A stretch of 64,000 bases of DNA, taken from assembly GCA_039881145.1 (NCBI GenBank), contig JAYKKI010000077.1, positions 1 to 64,000 of the forward strand. Direction: 5' to 3'. Both the position numbers and the translations under genes were made by a program. A model generated the notes under the pieces. It searched no databases. It saw only the letters and a program-made list of their open reading frames with translations, and was not told the DNA's origin. Shown in pieces: positions 48,358-61,076 of this stretch. The stretch's first letter is position 1. Every line of letters begins with the position of its first letter. Origin of the DNA: Druceiella hillmani (taxonomy: Eukaryota > Arthropoda > Insecta > Lepidoptera > Hepialidae).

Positions 48358-48396
48358 TATAAAAGGGCGCGTCGAAATCACCAAAATTCATTCAGT
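48358..48396 (+). promoter_or_regulatory. Possible TATA plus initiator core promoter
   Basis: TATAAAAG at 48358-48365 is followed by TTCATTCAGT at 48387-48396. A start at A48390 in TCATT would sit 32 bp downstream of the TATA box, a normal arthropod spacing; TCAGT at 48392 is a second candidate. No clear gene follows, so it may be an LTR promoter. The frame at 48247-48459 crosses it and is not convincing. Confidence 0.3.
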
Positions 48397-48499
48397 GCTC
48401 GCTACCTGAACTTCTATTATATTACATCGCATTCTACAACTGACAAGTACTCGCTTTAAAACTCGCTTCAATCGTAATATGCATAACACAATATAATTT

Positions 48500-49149
48500 A
48501 AAATAAAATAATGTAATTCTCTCCAGGAAGTTTCAAATAAAAAAGTAAATTTATTGATCCCCGCTCGAACTCAGTTATTCCTTTAAAGGAGGCCATTAGA
48601 GTTACCTCCACCTTCAATAACATAAAGACAACAGCTCTTTATCTAGATTTTATTTTAAAACATCAAACCGAGGTAAATCCATAAAAAGTATAACAAAAAT
48701 CGAACCTATATTTAACAGTGGTTCTCCATACAAGAAAATCTTAAAAACTATCTGTCAATTGGAGAAATTCAAATAAAATTTTTTTCTATATGTAAATGTT
48801 TTGGTATTCGATAGAAATGCAAAAATCACTCAGTTTTGAATTATCCTACAAATGAATACTTATTTTTCACGGTTTATGCCTTCATTCTATAAAACAAGAT
48901 TTAACATAAATTTCCTTCGGAACAGATTATCACGTTGCAGGAAAGATAAGTAAACGTCGCATTATAATATAAATTATGCATATTAAATAGAAAATAACAA
49001 GAACTAATGAAAAAGAGGGGGCGAATATCGCAACTTATTCAGTGCTATAGTAAATTACAATCATTTAGCTAATTGTGAAGACTTTCAAAATGACATGCAA
49101 AGAATTCGTTGATGTACACAAACACGTAATTTCACGTTCATGTGCTCGT
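48500..49149. other. AT-rich gap, no gene seen
   Basis: No family, RNA gene or repeat was recognised. Confidence 0.5.
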
Positions 49150-49453
49150 CAAGACCGGCTGCGCACGATTGTGTGAACAGCATGTTTGTGCTCGGCTGGT
49201 TTCATCTCGTACCCTAGTATGGAAGTAGATATCGTTACAATAACGGTTAACTAGTTATCCTGCTTAAGGAAAATTATTTATTACTCAAAAACCTTTTACG
49301 CACAATAACGTCCATTGTATCGCTACTGGTGTTACATACAACAAATTGTAATACAATCACTGTCGAAATATAATACGCCAAAAAATACAAATCCATACGC
49401 AAATGTAGGTATGTGTACATAGCCATACACATGTATATGTGTGTGTGTATGTG

Positions 49454-49545
<92 letters not shown>

Positions 49546-49560
49546 ATAATAAATTTTGCT
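49150..49560 (+). repeat. Dispersed repeat, copy 2, ending in long (TA)n
   Basis: Homologous in the same orientation to 16060-16580. It ends in GTGTGTGTATGTG and a (TA)n array with two TTTA interruptions (about 49455-49542). Divergence between the copies is substantial, with indels. Confidence 0.7.
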
Positions 49561-51799
49561 AATGTTAACTCCATGATTAAAAAATTTAAACATAAGCGAA
49601 ACAAGCTCATTCCGCACGTTTTATATCCATAGCACATCTATAAGGAATCATCCATAATACGGGCTGTGCTGCATTTATCAAAATTTATTTACAAACAATA
49701 ATAATTTATATTTCACTTATGGTATTAAAGTCCCTCCAATAAGTGATAGGACAAATGATAATTTTACTTAGTCGTTTATGGACCAACACCAACACTAATG
49801 AACAGGACCAACACCAAATTTTAATGAAAGGTTAGATATTTTTCAGGATATTGATCAAAAATTTTAAATATGACAGTAATTGAAATTTCCAAAATTTAGA
49901 GACAAAATTTTCCAAATTATTTTATTATTTCCGCAAATATATTTTTTATTCTAGGAGTGGACCAAAAATTTTGCAGGTGACGTCAAATGAGTTTCATATA
50001 TTTCTATGTTTATTAAAAAAATAATAATAAAACATTTATTATTGTCTTTTTCCACTTAAATTTTGACGATCGTACATCCCTAATTTTCATTGTCCTTTAA
50101 TTTTAATTCACAATAGTTTTTCATAATATTTAAATCGATAAAAAACCTTGAGATACATTTTAATATTTTGCAGATTAACCACTAAATCTTCTATTAACAT
50201 TTATTCGGAAGTGACGTTGCTATCTACAATTATCAACACAAGCATAATATTTGTTTTGTAAAAAAATATTATTTACTAATATCCTGCCACGTAGGTAACG
50301 AATGTTTAATAGAAATTAAAATTATCGTCCGTTGTTTTACTTGTAACAGAGAACAAATATGTCGTTTTCAGTCGAATTTTGTTTAATAATACACCATTAC
50401 ATTTCTCGTTCTAACATAAGCGCACTGCAATTACTTCATTTATGATACGTGTGGCTATTTTAATTGTACCACGAAAATTAATACATGACCATTTTTTATA
50501 TATTTTCACTCAAATATACGTTTCGGGACAAGTCCCACATTAAGTAACAATGCCTTCGACTAAAGTTTTTGGTATTTATACCACAAATATAAATTATGAT
50601 GATACTCTCTGGTATAAATTGGTTTTCATTTTTTTTTCTCTCAGGTGAAATTAAAATATTCGATTAAGCGTCAAAATATTCGATTAACGGCATATTTTAA
50701 ATTATATTTACAATCAAATAAATTTATTATACAACATTTTTCAAAACTTGGAATTTAATATTAGCATGCGAAATGGCATAGATTGTTTATACCGCATATT
50801 CAATAAGTTTAGATATCTTATGGAATAAAAATATGTAACAAAATATTAAATTAATAAAATACGCATGCATTTTGAATTGCTTTTCCCTAACAAATTGTTT
50901 AAATTTGATAAAATATTAGACACAATATCAGTAATTACAATTATTATTTATTGTACGATTGGCCTAATTATCTACCATTGCTATTATCCCAAAAACGCAT
51001 AATAAACTTCACATTCTGCTCAAACCTCAATAAATAATATGCACTTTGATTTGAAGGAACTATTATTTTTGTATTGATTCTCGATTGGAGTATAAAGGAA
51101 CTCATCGAAATGTTGTGAATATGTTAGCTTGAAAGATTGTTAGGTTAGAGCGGGTCAAGAAAAAAAAGACAATATCAAGGATTATCTCCGATCAAAGTAA
51201 CAATTTAAAATAATTATAAATTACAAGGTTTCGTGCATAATGATTTTGTTTTCTAACCGATGTATTTTCTTTAACTCTGTTTAAATTTCTGAGATCAAAC
51301 ATTATCTTCATTGTAACATTATGTTACATTTAATAAATTAATTGGCAAACTTGTCTGTATCCGTTATCTGTATCCGCGCTCTTTGCTTTTACACTTCGCA
51401 ATATGCAATAACGCACAGTGACATCTTTTCTTTATAACAGGCTTAAATTTTATTTATTAGTACTAACGTATGTTGAGTTGATTTGACAGGATACGATAAA
51501 TAGTTTTTAAGCATGATTTTGAAAATATACTCTCGCTTCAAAAATAATACCACGTGGTACGGAAAATGTTCATAATTTGTAAAACTGTTACTTTATTTTG
51601 ATTTTGTTTTTCAAATTTTGTTGAGCTCCGAATATTAGGGATAAACTCAAGCAACTTTCCTATTATTTGGGTGTTTATTTTATGCTCCATCCACAACATT
51701 ACCTTTCTTAAAACCAGGCTATCCATCAATATAAATGGACTAATACTTTTCTTTTTTTACGTCTACGATTGTTCCAAACGTAATATGCCGGTACTTGGA
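49561..51799. other. Gene-free AT-rich stretch
   Basis: GGACCAACACCAACACTAAT then GGACCAACACCAA is a small local duplication near 49780-49815. Nothing else is recognised on either strand. Confidence 0.5.
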
Positions 51800-51805
51800 T
51801 ATATA

Positions 51806-51860
<55 letters not shown>
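51800..51860. repeat. (TA)n microsatellite
   Basis: A TA array of about 55 bp with one TTTA interruption, flanked by GGATATATA and its mirror TATATCC, so the unit is nearly palindromic. Confidence 0.95.
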
Positions 51861-51862
<2 letters not shown>

Positions 51863-53796
51863 ATATCAGGTTTTTTGCACACTTGTCTATTACACGTAAT
51901 TTGATAAAGAACAGAAATTTAATTTTTGGTTAACTGATTAACTTATTGACAAAGTTTTATTTATTAAAATAATCCCTGGAGAGGCTGACATTCCCCTTAT
52001 ACTTTTTATGAGCCGGGAAGTTGCTAAGAGACATGGGCACTACGTGAAATAAAAAGAAAAAACAGGCTCTCTGGAAATGCAACGTTTTGAGATGATTGCT
52101 TGAAGTATCGTAGGCTGAGTTTTATAACCTTGCATGCATACTCCAAAAAATATTTGGTATCTATAATACAGATGCATCCCGAGAAGAGCTAATAGAATGT
52201 ATTAGCTACCTATTCTATGATACGTACACGCCTGACGCGATGGCTATGACTACTTTGCCAAGAGTGTAACGACTGAGAAGTACGTCGCATAAAAACACTT
52301 TCATATTGAATAACCGTAGTGGTATCAAAACACAGGGTCTATGTAATAAAATTTGTATGCAAAATTTTTGAGAGAAAAAAGGTTTCGTTACCACCACGGT
52401 AATCTTTGCCGCATTGAACATTTAGTTGGTAATAAAATTTACGATAAAGGATTAAATTGCTTACGCATTATTTTTAACGCGAGTAAAATAAGTGAATCAG
52501 AAATAATTCCTTTTTTTAAATATATTTACTGAAAAAATTATTTGATAAAAAAGGAAATTTCAAAAAGTTTGAGGTCTAAAGGAAAACATTTACCAGCTTT
52601 AATTGGAAAAATAATATCGAGCAAAAACGCATGACGCTTTTCAATAAAAGACACGAAACTCAAACCGTTACCAAAATCTTGATTAATTTTTTTTTAATTG
52701 AGCGCAGGAAATTCAACTAGGAATATTGCTACTTTTTTGGGATCATAGTATAAATAGCACGTGTTAGGATTTTTAACGAGAGACTAAATGTTTGAAAAAA
52801 TATATTATACTCAAATATTTTAGTTACAATATTAAATTTTAAGACTTCCTTTTCTATTCTGCCAGTACAGGCAAGAAATTGATAAATCTCTTGGTACCTG
52901 TATGGACAACAAAAAGTGTCAATACCAAACAAAATTTAATTTGCAATGGTATAATATTGATCTTTTAAAATCTCCACGAAAAATGTTTACATCACAGATT
53001 TTGCTGGATCTTTGAACGGTATTCTAAAGAACGCTTCAACTATGCAACTTGTTTTGCTAGACTCTACCGAAATACCGATGTTGCAGTCATAAAATGATAT
53101 ATTATGTTTTCGCGATCGTATAAAAGCGCTAAAGACTATAAAATATTCATATCTCCTTTTCGAGGATACATTCCATAATCTACAAAAAACTAATTACGAA
53201 GACACGCAATATTAAGATTGATTATTGAATCTGCTCGCGGATAAATAGTCGCTAATATAACTTTTTAAAAAAGTATTTATATAATTTGTTTGTAAGGAAG
53301 TTAAAACAACCTTGCAAAATTTTTCGGTTTTTACAACAGAAATACAACATTAGTCTTAATTATATAGAAGAAAGAAGCGATAATGTCATTAAGCACATAT
53401 TCCGTGCTTTCTTCTGCTTACATCATGTGAATAATTAATAAATTTCCCTGAACTAAATTAAATTTCACACAATAGGTTTTAAAAAAGCTATGTAAAATTT
53501 TGCATGGTTAATTCGTAAAAATGGATTCGTAGAAAAATTAAGACATAATACTAATACAAATTCTCACATTACGATTGGTTTTATTCTTAACAGAATGACA
53601 ACTCAAAAAGTAAACTAATTTGCTGTTCACGTGTAGCCACAATTGAGTGTTATTTATTTCATGATTGATATATTTCTTAACTTTTTATTTAATTTTATTA
53701 ACATCATTCACTTAGCATCAATGAATGCATTTGTTGAGATGAGTCATAATAATATTGCAATAATTATTGATAAGAATTAAGAAGTTGAACTTAATT
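51861..53796. other. Gene-free stretch; unrecognised minus frame at 52215-52421
   Basis: 51980-52420 is somewhat less AT-rich and may be transposon-derived, but I see no motif. The remainder is AT-rich. Confidence 0.4.
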
Positions 53797-54345
53797 TGTT
53801 ACGGCCGGTTGCCACCTGTCATCCAAACCGTAATCGTCTATATCGCTACCGTTGACCATATGGCTCTTCCGCTGTCATGTTTATACGCATCTCGATCTAA
53901 ACATATATCGCAACCAAGAAATCTACGCCAAAGTTACTTGGGAAGCTCTTCCATCGAGCTTTTAACGGAGTTTTACCTTCGGATTTTTAGTCGGATATAA
54001 GTGTACGCAACGAATATTTGAGGGGACGTTTTAAAGTCGCAAGTCAAAGTTTTAGTGCACAACGAACCTTTAAGGGGACGTTTTAAAATAACACTAATCA
54101 TGAATAACATAGCGGAGTACGAATTTAGATAATACAAGGTCCCTACAACCTTGTTGTCGAATATCTAAAGGGATACTATTAGGTTTTTTGGGTGACGATT
54201 GTTATTAGCGGATAAAATGGCTCGAAATAAAAAATACGAACCCCGTGTAAAGGGAAGAGGTCAAGATGAAGAAGACGTTATAATTCATATAATAATAAGT
54301 TTTTTGGACTTCATTATCATTATGTATCTACATATTTGTTTACTT
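53797..54345 (+). mobile_element. LTR-like block with following leader, retrotransposon fragment
   Basis: The block starts TGTTACGGCCGGTTGCC after AT-rich DNA and is GC-richer. It contains a degenerate 59-bp repeat (AGGGGACGTTTTAAA near 54018 and 54077). It runs to TTTTTTGGGTGACGATTG (about 54185), a position and composition like a primer-binding site. An ATG at 54217 (MARNKKYEPRVKGRGQDEED) begins a short basic frame that runs into the SINE tail. TG start, leader and initiating frame together suggest a truncated LTR element. No second LTR was found. Confidence 0.4.
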
Positions 54346-54535
54346 TAATAGACATATATGGTGGATTTATTGCTACGAGAATAATATCTTACGAACAACC
54401 AGAACACCAGTCAAGCCCCGCTTGACGAGCAGATGAGAATTGAACCTCAGTCCCCGTAGTGAATTAAGGCCATAGACATTGTGATCATCCAAACACCCCA
54501 CGACTACGTTGCCGTGATTTGTTGGGTTTATCAAA
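54340..54535 (-). mobile_element. tRNA-derived SINE, copy 2 (older)
   Basis: On the minus strand: ACGTAGTCGTGGGGTG (A-box region), CTGAGGTTCAATTCTC (B box, about 54436-54450), GCTTGACTGGTGTTCTGGTT, GTAAGATATTATTCTCGTAG and AATAAATCCACCATATATGT. The order and phrases match the SINE at 18797 with clear divergence. It interrupts or abuts the LTR-like leader. Confidence 0.75.
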
Positions 54536-54665
54536 ATTATATTACCTCTTTCTCACTTTTCAGATTAATAATGACTGTAACTCCACAGTACAGAAATTTT
54601 TGTTTGTAATCTACAAAAGTAAAACAATTTATTTAGTTATTTTGATCACAAACACGAAACTTTGT

Positions 54666-54691
54666 AAATATATATATATATATATATACAT

Positions 54692-54762
<71 letters not shown>

Positions 54763-54778
54763 TATATGTATATATATT
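54666..54778. repeat. Long interrupted (TA)n microsatellite
   Basis: About 110 bp of TA with CA/TG interruptions. Open frames of alternating Y and I on both strands are artefacts of it. Confidence 0.96.
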
Positions 54779-55089
54779 TATGTTTACAAGTAAGTTCATA
54801 TGAAAGGGAGGTGTAACTCCAGTTGTAAAATGGAACCATATATTCTGTAATTAAATTTAGTTCCATTAATCTAACAGTTTTTTTTATATTAATCTGATTC
54901 CAATAACTTCGAGTACAAAAATTTTCAATAATCCTCACTCCAGTGTATCTTAAGAGATCCGATCGATAATCCGGTCGATTTTCTCAAGAACGCGTGAAGA
55001 TCAGACTTAGAAATGATCAATGGTACCCTTATTAATTGTGAGTATCGGAACATAAGGTATTTTAAAAATATCTCCCTGGGCTCTCTGGT
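54779..55089. other. Gap with nothing recognised
   Basis: AT-rich apart from a slightly GC-richer stretch near 54950-55020. No gene or repeat was assigned. Confidence 0.45.
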
Positions 55090-55330
55090 GCTTTCTTTTA
55101 CTGCTACACATTTAATAGGACCGTTTAATAATTTTACTCTATTATGTTATATGTATTCACATTACATTTATGAAGTTCTCAGTTAAAAAGGCCATTTAAA
55201 ATATTTTTTTTCACAAGATTTTAACTGCCATTTCACTATTATACGAATGGAATTTTGAAAAATACTCCTTTTTGGCTGCTAACGTTACAAAGGAATGTTT
55301 TCGAAAACCTCACATTTCTTGGACCAATTT
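55090..55330 (+). repeat. Third, diverged copy of the right-arm inner-end repeat
   Basis: TTTAATAGGACCGTTTAATA (55111) matches ATTAATAGAACCGTTCAATA of the right arm (29196). AGTTAAAAAGGCCATTTAAA (55181) then a T-run and CAC matches GTTAATAAAACCATCTAATA then a T-run and CAC (29322), and GCCATTTCACTATT matches CTCCATTTCACCACTT. So the inner ends of the big inverted repeat include a dispersed repeat family. Confidence 0.5.
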
Positions 55331-56599
55331 TTAAGACTCGCCATGTATATATTATCTGTTAATTTCGTCGGTTAGTTTTGACATGCATATTTTAGTCGAT
55401 TAATTTTGTATATACGTAGATTCTACATAATAACAAACATTGTTGTTCTATTGCAACTGACCTTTAAAAAAAAAATAAACCGTGACCGTTTATTATTGCC
55501 ACTAATATTAGATTACGTGTTTCGTTGTGTAATCTGGCCCAAGGAACAATTCAAATGATTTTTCTTAAATCTTATATTTCAGAGACCTTCAGATCATCTG
55601 ATTGTTGTTAATATAAACATAAATAAAAAAATTATACTCATGCACCTTTACCTAAATGTCAAAAATGACAAATACTCAACAGCAAATTCACAACACAACA
55701 ACTGGTCCATGAATCTATTTGTGTAAGCAAATCCAATTCCTTAAATGACACGAATGTCTTGAAACGTTAATCATTAAAAATTTTCTCATGGAGAATTGAC
55801 GTTTATTGCTTGATTTGATTTTAATTGTCGGTAATAAATTCAATAAGTTTGATAAATATGATTTAAATAATAATATTTAGTGTTTTGGTGATAGTGAATT
55901 GAATCCTTTCATTCTTTGTCTATGTAATTTTTGTAAATAAATGTAAAACGCATTATTTGAAGATAAATTTTAACAAATCTGTCCAGAAAGGCATTAGTGT
56001 TAACAAAACCAGAAAAGGTAAGATCTCAATTTACCTGCACTGAATATAATTAAGTCTGTTAGCTGTAAAAAAATGCTTTGAAATTAGTTCCGTTATTTGT
56101 AATTTAATTTGTCTGCCTTTTCCATTTTAAAGATAGAAGCTCAGAATAGTATTATTAGTGCAAACTAAGAACTTTGCAAATTGTAAACTTTCATAATTTT
56201 TTTGAAAGATATAATTGACCTACTGAAATTGTTGAATTAATTTTGCATTTTTTCCTACAACTTTTATCTGTGAAATTAACTCTTTTATGCTAATTATAAA
56301 AGATCCTAATCAATTTTTTATAATAAACAAATCAATATCTAATCTTTTCACTGGTATTCGGCAGGACTAATTAGGAAGCTTCGTAGAATTACTCGCCATA
56401 AGTATTAAAAATTGGACGTATATATTCAACCCACTTGTATGTATATGATAAAACAAAATTAAGATTACAAATATATTTTTAACATCAAGCGTCAACTATA
56501 CAACGAAAAATAATTATTTGTAATCCGTACAAATTGATTAATTGGAACCAGATTCCGAGGTGCATTGACCTTACATTCTAAACACACTCTACTAATTAT
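55331..56599. other. AT-rich stretch, no gene seen
   Basis: No family, RNA gene or clear repeat was recognised. Confidence 0.5.
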
Positions 56600-57005
56600 A
56601 TATACGCGAACGGTACGCAGACGATCGAGAATATTCGGCACGAAAATAAACAAGGAAGTAGAATGTATGGTATTTAATAATTTAATGCACGCGTACTACG
56701 AAAATCGATACTAAGAAAAATTGATCTCTGGTCGACAGTCGCCAATACAATCGTTACGAATAAAAATGCGTTAACGGAAGAAGGTATAGAGTATACCAAT
56801 GAATATACACTGACGGAGATGGAAGACATTTAATTGACCACAAGCGTCTTTGAACCTATTTGTGGAGCTGGTAACAGTTCTTCTCCCATAAAGATTGACA
56901 GTTCCCGATCACCGACTAAATATACACAAAAGTTGGTGGGCTGCGTTGCTCATTATAAAGATATTCAACTTATAACTAATGGTCGCATATATTTAATCTT
57001 TTGAA
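56600..57005 (+). pseudogene. Unrecognised decayed coding segment
   Basis: One plus-strand frame stays largely open with three stops (two adjacent near 56671 and one at about 56831). It reads YANGTQTIENIRHENKQGSR, then NALTEEGIEYTNEYTLTEME, then TKYTQKLVGCVAHYKDIQLI. Composition is balanced and GC-richer than its neighbours, which suggests former coding sequence, perhaps from a retroelement. A second frame (GTKINKEVECMVFNNLMHAY) is also plausible for part of it, implying a frameshift. No family is assigned. Confidence 0.3.
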
Positions 57006-58457
57006 AATAATTTTGGAAGATTTTGTATAATTGATCTCTCATTTAGTAACAAATTTTAACACATTTAATAATTTCTATATTTTTCACTTTCAAGATCTGG
57101 AATATAATTTATTATTTGATTATAATATCTGTTTGTTTTTGCATTGGCGGAGCTTAAGTGAATAAACACAGAATTTATTTTATTTTAGAATGTTAAAAAT
57201 AAAAAGTATCTACTTTAAACTTGAATGTGAAAATTATTACGTCGATATATACCAAAAAGCTGAAATATCTGAGGGACAAAAACAATAAAATTTGGGTATT
57301 GTAAAGACTACTTAGATGAATATTTGTACTTAAGATTGAATTCTTCATTTTTCTAAACTCTCATTCATTATGGAGATTTGTCCCGGCGTACCTGTCAAAG
57401 TCCTGTTTTTTCCGGGTTTTATTCAATGTTCTTCTATTTTTTTCTAGGTGATGCTTTAAGAAATGATCTTATTATTTCTGGTGACATATTCTCAGGTATA
57501 TTAGGGTCTAATAGATTAAGAGGTAATAAAACTTCAACTCTAGTATTATCAGAATAATAATGTGATTTGTGTCTTTGTCAGATTTAGCTCTTTTTTCTTA
57601 AGAAGTTTTTTTTTAATACAGGATCTATAATTCTATCTGTTACGGAAGAACACAAATATTCTTCACCTGAGAAAATGAATCTAATAAAATGGGCAAATGC
57701 TAGTTACTTCGAATCCTTTTATTATATTGCGGGATTGCGCGGCGGAAAAATGTTAAATATGCCTCTTATAATTTCTGATATATTAAAAACTCGCCGATGA
57801 AATAAAATAATATGAAGAAAATAAACAATACAAGCTACTCAAATTTACGTGCCCCTCGTCCCGTGTAATGTCACTCGATATGAGCTGTCGCCGTCGAAAC
57901 GTACCATAAGTAAATAAACCCAAATGATGACATATTCTCCTCGTTGATAGGATGATGATAATTCATATATTAATTGAATTACAATCAGTAATATGTCTCT
58001 TTATTACATCACAACTAGTCGAATATAAGTTAAGTGTAAATTCTACGTACAAGTAAATTATTAATTAGTAAATTATTTTCAATAAATAATTAACAATCAT
58101 TTGTATGTGTTTTATCCCTTTCCAATTTACCATGTTGCTACTTTTTGTTATTTGTGTTTTTAATTTTATTAATTTAGATCTCAATCAGATAAACGACTTT
58201 GTGCAGAGCAAAATTTCTTTAATCAATTCAGCCTGTGCGTAAAATGTAGTGAGACAAATTTCACAAACATTTCCTTCATCCCCTCCACTCGTTCGGTAAA
58301 TTTTTCTTATACCTTGGAACAATAAATGACAATGATAATTACACGTTTTATTTAGAGACAGAAATTCTCGCACACAATAGCGTTGGAATTCGGCCGATTC
58401 ATATATATATATAGTGGGGTGGAAGTGGTCTTGGTCAAAACTGCTAAAAGAAATGAT
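57006..58457. other. AT-rich stretch upstream of Gr-C, no gene seen
   Basis: It contains only short open frames. No promoter could be assigned for the downstream receptor. Confidence 0.5.
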
Positions 58458-58505
58458 TCGTGATTTTAAGTTTTGGCACGATTATATCACAACTTAAAAT
58501 CACGA
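58458..58505. repeat. Perfect inverted repeat, 15-bp arms, 18-bp loop
   Basis: TCGTGATTTTAAGTT (58458-58472) and AACTTAAAATCACGA (58491-58505), about 260 bp upstream of the Gr-C start codon. Confidence 0.95.
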
Positions 58506-58763
58506 AAAACTTTTACTTCTGTCAATAAAACTATAATAAAAACACCCACTGTTTCAAATTATCTCGCTGATCATCGTCAATTACTTTAAGTAATGACTCC
58601 ATGTATCTGGATCCTAAAGCCGAGTGACAAATTTGAAATTATAATGATTGCTCCACGTGAGTTCGTACTGTGGAAACATCTTTAACGGAATTGAAATCAA
58701 CGTAATACTTATTATTTCCTTGCTGATGTATTAACGCTTCATTTTCTCTAGGGCTGTTAAAAA

Positions 58764-61076
58764 ATGGACGCGTACGATGTAATGGAAAATTTTAATAAAT
58801 TTTTTCGCATTTGTTCACTGTCACGTATTGCAAAAACCAATAGTAATATAACTATAAAAGATATCACGACGCAGGCTTCGATTACTATATTTTGCATAAT
58901 ACTTTTATCCATAATTACTTGGAATATGCATCCGGAAATGCATTTTTTGGTTAATTATAGCATATCAAGAGAGTTTGACCAGATACACACGATTATAACG
59001 CGATTGCAAATCATTACGTTTATAGTATTAGCTGCTGTAGAAAACATTCATAGTGTTAAAAGATATTTCGACAATTTCCACAAAATCGACGATCTATTGA
59101 AAGTAACAATCCCTATGTATATGAATGAAAAAAAAATGTTAAATCATTTACTTAACATTTTTTTACTTATAACAGTTTTAATTTTATTTTTTGACATTAT
59201 ATCATGGTCCGCAAATTATCATAATATGAAAATATTTCCATTCATTTCATATCATGTAACACAATTCGTTTTTCAAGTGCTAGACTGGAAGTCTATTATA
59301 AATTTATGAATATTCAGACGTCGTCTAAACACAATTTTGAGACGATTGAAAGAAGTGTTAGAAGGAAATATTTGCATACGAGAAAAAAATATCACTGGTT
59401 ATTGGAGAATCAGTGAAGAAAATGACGCAGAAATGATAACTGAAATCAATCAGCTGAGAGCAAGCTTCGTGCTATTGTGTGAACAATGTCATTTGTTCAA
59501 TGTCACGTTCGGATTTCAGGTAAGTAATATTCAGTTGTTTATAAATTTTATATCAAATTCACAACGAATTTTATCTGAAATTGTCTTACAGCTATCAAAA
59601 TAGACGACTTAGAAATTATAACCTAAATAATTGTTAGAAATCTTGGTCATAACAACGTTGGGACAAATATTATTAGAATTTTCAACTACACATAATATCC
59701 TATATTTCGCGATTTTCTTGTTTCGTGAATATAATTTTGAGATACAAGCTGACGGGTACAAAACAATGTTGAAAAATGTTAAAATGAACGTGTCGGAAAT
59801 GTTTAAACTTAAAATTTCAATAAGAACGGTGATACTGAATTGTGATTTAAATTTTAGAAACGTTTATTGTATTCCACGAGAGAAAATAAGAGTTCTTTGT
59901 CCCTACCATTTATTTTAGAAGCTCATCGCTTGCTTATTTTTAATAAGTCTTTAAACATTTTTCCTACTAATTTTTAATAAACCTGTATTTCCGTGATATT
60001 TCCCTAAAACAACAAATTTGAGAGAAATTCCTATACAGTGAATAACTGAAATGGAGAGCAATACACATATAGTATAGAAGGTTTACATAATTCTTTATAT
60101 CTTTTGCAATTCTTGATGTGAGGTAACAGACAATTTTAATTGAAGTCCTTATCAGATATTAGTATCGGTTTTTTTCCAATTCGTAATTGAAAAATTATAG
60201 TGAATAACACACTTATAAACTTAATACTTTGTAAATGGGGTAGTGATTTTCATTTTGTGAACTTTAGTAATCAAACAAATTATACTATTGAGTGTATTGT
60301 TTTATATAACCTTGCTTTGCAGATAAATATGAAAACATTTCGCTTAAGTAATAGATAATACATTTCATCTCTTTGAAAAGAACATCAAGCCTATGCAATG
60401 TTAAGTGTTCAAATAAACAAGGATTGCAAGTTCATAAATTTGTCAAAATTTTCTGTTTCAGATGCTTTCCTCCCTTTTCCAAAGGATTTTTCATTCAATA
60501 TTTATCTGTCACGTTATTATATCATACGCTTTGGAAAAATCGGTAGGTATTAAGGGATTTTTACATCTAATGTTTTTGTATGCACGTGAATGTTACTCAG
60601 AATTAAAGAGTAACTTTTAACATATTAAGTCGAATATTCATTGCTTCTTTTTAAATTTTTAGAGTATTTTCAATTTTTGTAGACTTGCGCATTCCGGGAG
60701 TACAAAAACAGAATCTTCATACGATCCTTTGTTTTATTTTCCTTGGTATTATACATTTTGAATGTTTGGACTTATGGAAGGAGGTAGTACATCAAAAGTA
60801 ACTGTGCTACAGTGAAACTACTTAATTTTTTTGTATTCTGATTTTAAAATAAAAACTAAATTAATCGGTTTACTTAATAATATTATTAAAAATTAAAGTC
60901 AAACAATTTATCTGATCCTTCACTGTTATTCCTTATTGCTGTTTGATATATCAAGTAGTGTTACCATAGAACCACCAACAATATTCAGAATAAGGCTCTT
61001 AACATGTAGAACAACTTACGCTTTTACGTTAATTATGGTCCTTCAAAATTTTTCCTATGTTTGTTGTGAAGGATAA
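58764..61076 (+). pseudogene. Gustatory receptor gene Gr-C, one in-frame stop; 3' exons tentative
   Basis: Exon 1 (58764-59519, 252 codons) starts MDAYDVMENFNKFFRICSLS. Hydrophobic segments lie near residues 38-53, 80-92 and 125-147. It passes a single TGA (59307-59309) between DWKSIINL and IFRRRLNTILRRLKEVLEG with the frame unchanged, and ends CHLFNVTFGFQ at CAG|GTAAGT. Exon 2 (60462-60542, 27 codons, phase 0) follows TTCTGTTTCAG, reads MLSSLFQRIFHSIFICHVII and ends TCG|GTAGGT. This exon position matches Gr-A and Gr-B. A further exon near 60683 (CAFREYKNRIFIRSF after TTTTTGTAG) and a terminal exon ending about 61076 (RTTYAFTLIMVLQNF, like the Gr TTYxxxLIxxQF end) are tentative. The stop suggests a recent pseudogene; stop-codon readthrough is known for some insect chemoreceptors and cannot be excluded. 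Confidence 0.75.
59520..60461 (+). other. Intron 1 of Gr-C
   Basis: A 942-nt intron. A 95-codon open frame at 59631-59918 within it is unrecognised and not needed for the gene model. Confidence 0.55.

Noticed and set aside
48247..48459. 70-codon frame around the TATA-like motif
   Set aside because: It overlaps the putative core promoter itself and lacks any family signature.
54519..54938. Overlapping frames on both strands around 54.7 kb
   Set aside because: Both are translations of the (TA)n array plus random flanks.
59631..59918. 95-codon frame inside the Gr-C intron
   Set aside because: It is not needed for the receptor model and has no transmembrane or family pattern.
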